Origin: Rhodospirillaceae bacterium
GTDB lineage: Bacteria; Pseudomonadota; Alphaproteobacteria; UBA8366; GCA-2717185
DNA: 16,881 nt
Direction of reading: 5' to 3'
Assembly (NCBI GenBank): GCA_002717185.1
Contig: PBDC01000063.1
Coordinates: 1 to 16,881 of the forward strand
Shown: piece by piece, positions 15,016-16,881 of the stretch
How positions within the stretch are numbered: position 1 is the stretch's first letter
How the letters are laid out: each line of letters begins with the position of its first letter
The notes under the pieces: generated by a model
Databases searched by the model: none
What the model saw: the letters and a program-made list of their open reading frames with translations, nothing else
What the model was told of the DNA's origin: nothing
Made by a program: the position numbers and the translations under genes

Positions 15016-16077
15016 ATGTTCCTACGAAATGCCTGGTATGTAGGCGCTTGGGCGACAGAAGTGGGTCGCCAAAAGCTTCTCCGACGCACCCTTCTCGATG
15101 AACCGGTAGTATTTTACCGTAGGGAAGACGGTACGCCGGTTGCCTTGGCAGATAAATGCGCCCACCGCCACGCGCCGCTCTCAGAGGGAAAGTTAGCAGG
15201 TGACAACATCCAATGCCCCTATCATGGTCTTACATATGATCCAGATGGAACGTGCGTGCGTGCCCCCGGCCAGTCAACTATTCCGCCTGGATGTCGCGTC
15301 GATTCTTATCCCGTAGTAGAGCGTTACCAATGGATCTGGATCTGGATGGGCGACCCTGCGTTGGCTGACCCTGAAGCCATAGAAGACTTCCACTGGATGG
15401 ACGCCCCCGGCTGGCGGGCAAAAGGCGAGTTATTCCACCTCAAGGCTAACTATCAACTGCTAATAGAAAATTTACTGGAACTGTCTCACTTATCGTATGT
15501 TCATAAAAACACACTCGGCACGGAAGCCGTTGCGGAGGTGCAAATGAAGTATGAGCGTGGCGAGCGCGACGTGACACTCACGCGGTGGGTCATGGACTCA
15601 CCGGTTTCCAATATGTTCCGTTTAATCGGCGGCTTCGATGAGGGAGAACACGTCGATCGCTGGCAGTTGGTAACATGGACGCCCCCCGCGTTCGTACGGC
15701 TCGATGTGGGGGCCGCGCGGGCAGGAACGGGGGCAATCAAGGGTGATCGCTCGCAAGGTTTTGGCTATCGCAACTTGAATGCCATTACACCGGAAACCGA
15801 AAAAACCACACACTATTTTTGGGCCCAGGCGCGAGATTTTCGCGTGGAGGAAGAATGGGTATCAGACTTATTTGTCGATGCCACTCACGAGGCTTTCTCA
15901 GAAGATGTATGGATTATTGAGCTTCAGCAAGCGAACATGGATGCCGGCACTACGCCCGACCGGGTTGATATAAAGCACGACGGCGCTGCTTTGGCAGCTA
16001 TTCGCATCCTTAATGGAATGATTAAAGACGAAGCAGGCTCTCAATCCAATATCAGATCAAGAATAGCCGCCGAATAG
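15016..16077 (+). CDS. VanA-type Rieske oxygenase subunit, second of tandem pair
   Basis: 353 residues, the length of classical VanA. Rieske ligands are C48, H50, C67 and H70 (CAHRH, CPYHGLTY). The iron-site helix reads ENLLELSHLSYVH (151-163), giving H158 and H163, with D297 in SEDVWIIELQQ as the third ligand. Position 155, normally the bridging Asp, is Glu. Segments such as HVDRWQLVTWTPPAFV and the C-terminal FSED block resemble vanillate O-demethylase closely, more so than the first Rieske protein does. Likely role: O-demethylation or hydroxylation of an aromatic compound. The two tandem proteins are clearly diverged paralogues with the same layout; they could be separate enzymes of different specificity or mixed subunits of one trimer. 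No reductase partner is encoded nearby. Confidence 0.94.
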   Translation: MFLRNAWYVGAWATEVGRQKLLRRTLLDEPVVFYRREDGTPVALADKCAHRHAPLSEGKLAGDNIQCPYHGLTYDPDGTCVRAPGQSTIPPGCRVDSYPVVERYQWIWIWMGDPALADPEAIEDFHWMDAPGWRAKGELFHLKANYQLLIENLLELSHLSYVHKNTLGTEAVAEVQMKYERGERDVTLTRWVMDSPVSNMFRLIGGFDEGEHVDRWQLVTWTPPAFVRLDVGAARAGTGAIKGDRSQGFGYRNLNAITPETEKTTHYFWAQARDFRVEEEWVSDLFVDATHEAFSEDVWIIELQQANMDAGTTPDRVDIKHDGAALAAIRILNGMIKDEAGSQSNIRSRIAAE

Positions 16078-16110
16078 AACGGGGCTCTTAACAACAGCGT
16101 ATTTAGAAAA

Positions 16111-16122
16111 GGATATTGCCCG
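16111..16122 (+). repeat. 12-bp direct repeat, left copy
   Basis: GGATATTGCCCG here matches 16780-16791 exactly. The left copy is in the short spacer between the convergent Rieske and ABM-fold genes. The right copy sits where the PhoB-like homology breaks off. It may mark a short-homology recombination junction, or be chance. Confidence 0.3.
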
Positions 16123-16144
16123 CTTTGTCCTACAAAACCGCGCG

Positions 16145-16432
16145 CTAATTATCAGGCTCAAAATGCACGACTTCCGGGGGCTGCGATAAATACTGACGGA
16201 AAAAGCCACCAAAAGTCACATAATCTTCGGTTCCCCTGAAATTAAAGTGATCTTCTATGTTCGTCCATTCTACTTCGAGGACATACGCTAATTCAGGTTC
16301 CACACGCTTTCCCCATCGCAAACCTTGACAGCCAGGCTGGCGATTTAGAACCTCAAGCCCTTTGGCGAAATCTGTTACGAACTCAACCTCAGCTTCTTCT
16401 TTCACATAAATAGTTGCAATCTCAATAACCAT
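16145..16432 (-). CDS. Small antibiotic-biosynthesis-monooxygenase (ABM)-fold protein
   Basis: 95 residues, the size of a single ABM (dimeric alpha-beta barrel) domain. Seen: the N-terminal strand IEIATIYVKEEAE, the PGCQGLRWGKRVE segment (33-45) and VLEVEWTNIEDHFNFRGTEDY (about 51-71), given here only as a position guide to the Trp and His residues of the second half. Family members oxidise quinols or polyketides without cofactors, degrade haem, or serve as stress-related or unassigned enzymes. GGGAG lies about eight nt before the ATG. The gene is convergent with the Rieske pair, with a 67-bp spacer that contains no clear terminator. A role in oxidising a hydroquinone made by the Rieske enzymes is possible but unproven. 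Confidence 0.75.
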   Translation of the reverse strand: MVIEIATIYVKEEAEVEFVTDFAKGLEVLNRQPGCQGLRWGKRVEPELAYVLEVEWTNIEDHFNFRGTEDYVTFGGFFRQYLSQPPEVVHFEPDN

Positions 16433-16524
16433 CGCAGTTCTCCCAGAAGTATCTAGCCATCACTATCGTTTATATTAGTAGTTTCTGAACTCATCGTTTG
16501 AGTGATCTTAACGCAAATTTAAAT

Positions 16525-16791
16525 TTATGTACTTATTTGCTCATCAATTGCATAACCCGCACCCCGAACCGTCCGGATTAGATCGCGCCCACCCTGCTCG
16601 TTTAATGCTTGACGTAAACGACGGATATGGACGTCAACAGTGCGTGGTTCAACAAAAAGGTCTCCACCCCAGACGCGAGCAAGTAATCTGTCACGAGAAT
16701 AAACAAGACCAGGTCGTTCCATTAGGGTAGTCAAAATTTTAAACCCGGTAGGACTAAGGAAAACGGGAAGACCGTCGCAGGATATTGCCCG
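16525..16791 (-). pseudogene. phoB: PhoB-like response-regulator DNA-binding domain fragment, N-terminal receiver missing
   Basis: The readable frame from 16791 to the TAA at 16527-16525 encodes nearly all of an OmpR/PhoB winged-helix domain: DGLPVFLSPTGFKIL, then YSRDRLLARVWGGD, the recognition-helix segment TVDVHIRRLRQAL and the closing GAGYAID. The wording is close to PhoB of alphaproteobacteria. Upstream, an in-frame TAA (16794-16792) stops the frame, and none of the three minus frames out to the window edge looks like a receiver domain or linker. A TTG at 16734 could start a 69-residue peptide but would cut into the domain. Most likely this is a remnant left by a rearrangement; a sequencing or assembly error is the alternative. 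Confidence 0.6.
16780..16791 (+). repeat. 12-bp direct repeat, right copy, at the PhoB homology breakpoint
   Basis: Exact copy of the 12 bp at 16111-16122. It coincides with the last codons before the in-frame stop that ends the PhoB-like frame. From 16792 to 16881 no gene, RNA or known repeat was recognised on either strand. Confidence 0.3.
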
Positions 16792-16881
16792 TTACGGTGT
16801 GAACAAGGTAAGAAAAACCCAAAAGCGGGTACTTCGCGCTCCTTGCACACGCCAACATTCGGGATTAGCCTCTTAATCACA

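Noticed and set aside
13899..16077. Caffeine-type N-demethylase pair (NdmA/NdmB)
   Set aside because: The tandem layout is similar, but the N-terminus and C-terminal blocks are VanA-like; substrate cannot be assigned from sequence.
16489..16503. ACTCA/TGAGT hairpin as terminator of the PhoB fragment
   Set aside because: Only a 5-bp stem and no T-run on the minus strand.
16515..16526. AAATTTAAATTT palindrome
   Set aside because: A low-complexity AT stretch; such palindromes arise easily and nothing else supports an operator.
16731..16880. Alternative minus frames upstream of the PhoB fragment, including an HTVTG stretch resembling the PhoB linker
   Set aside because: The spacing to the winged helix is wrong, and further upstream there is no receiver-like sequence, so a simple single frameshift does not restore a PhoB.

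Overview
The window holds a catabolic gene cluster from a bacterium, probably a proteobacterium. GC content looks close to 50 % by eye, genes are packed with 4-nt stop/start overlaps, and a PhoB-type winged-helix fragment at the right end reads like alphaproteobacterial PhoB. The taxonomic call is an inference from family resemblance only. No tRNA, rRNA, CRISPR array or transposase was recognised.

Layout. From about 13700 leftward to the left edge, ten genes run on the minus strand. In transcription order they are: a KstD/fumarate-reductase-type flavoprotein; a small V4R-domain protein; an aconitase/isopropylmalate-dehydratase-type pair (large, then small subunit); hydantoinase/oxoprolinase-type HyuB and HyuA; a molybdenum hydroxylase large subunit; then, after a 155-bp gap with its own promoter candidate, an FAD subunit, a 2Fe-2S subunit and a second molybdenum hydroxylase large subunit. 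The second large subunit runs off the left edge, so its C-terminus and catalytic Glu are not in the window. LeuC-LeuD-HyuB-HyuA, and separately FAD-FeS-large subunit, are chained by 4-nt ATGA/GTGA overlaps. A strong 15-bp hairpin with a GNRA loop sits on the hyuA stop codon.

From 13899 rightward, two tandem VanA-type Rieske oxygenases lie on the plus strand, divergent from the flavoprotein gene. The shared 198-bp spacer contains an imperfect 37-bp dyad that is a good operator candidate. A small antibiotic-biosynthesis-monooxygenase-fold gene faces them on the minus strand. The right end holds only the DNA-binding domain of a PhoB-like response regulator, broken upstream by an in-frame stop, which may mark a rearrangement or island edge.

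Together the genes look like a pathway for an aromatic or N-heterocyclic substrate. Rieske enzymes could demethylate or hydroxylate it, molybdenum hydroxylases could hydroxylate a ring carbon or oxidise an aldehyde, and the flavoprotein could desaturate or reduce an intermediate. HyuAB could open a lactam/imide with ATP, or carboxylate, and the aconitase-type hydro-lyase could hydrate or dehydrate the resulting acid. The substrate cannot be read from the sequence. No transporter, intact regulator, Rieske reductase or molybdenum-cofactor maturation gene is visible here.
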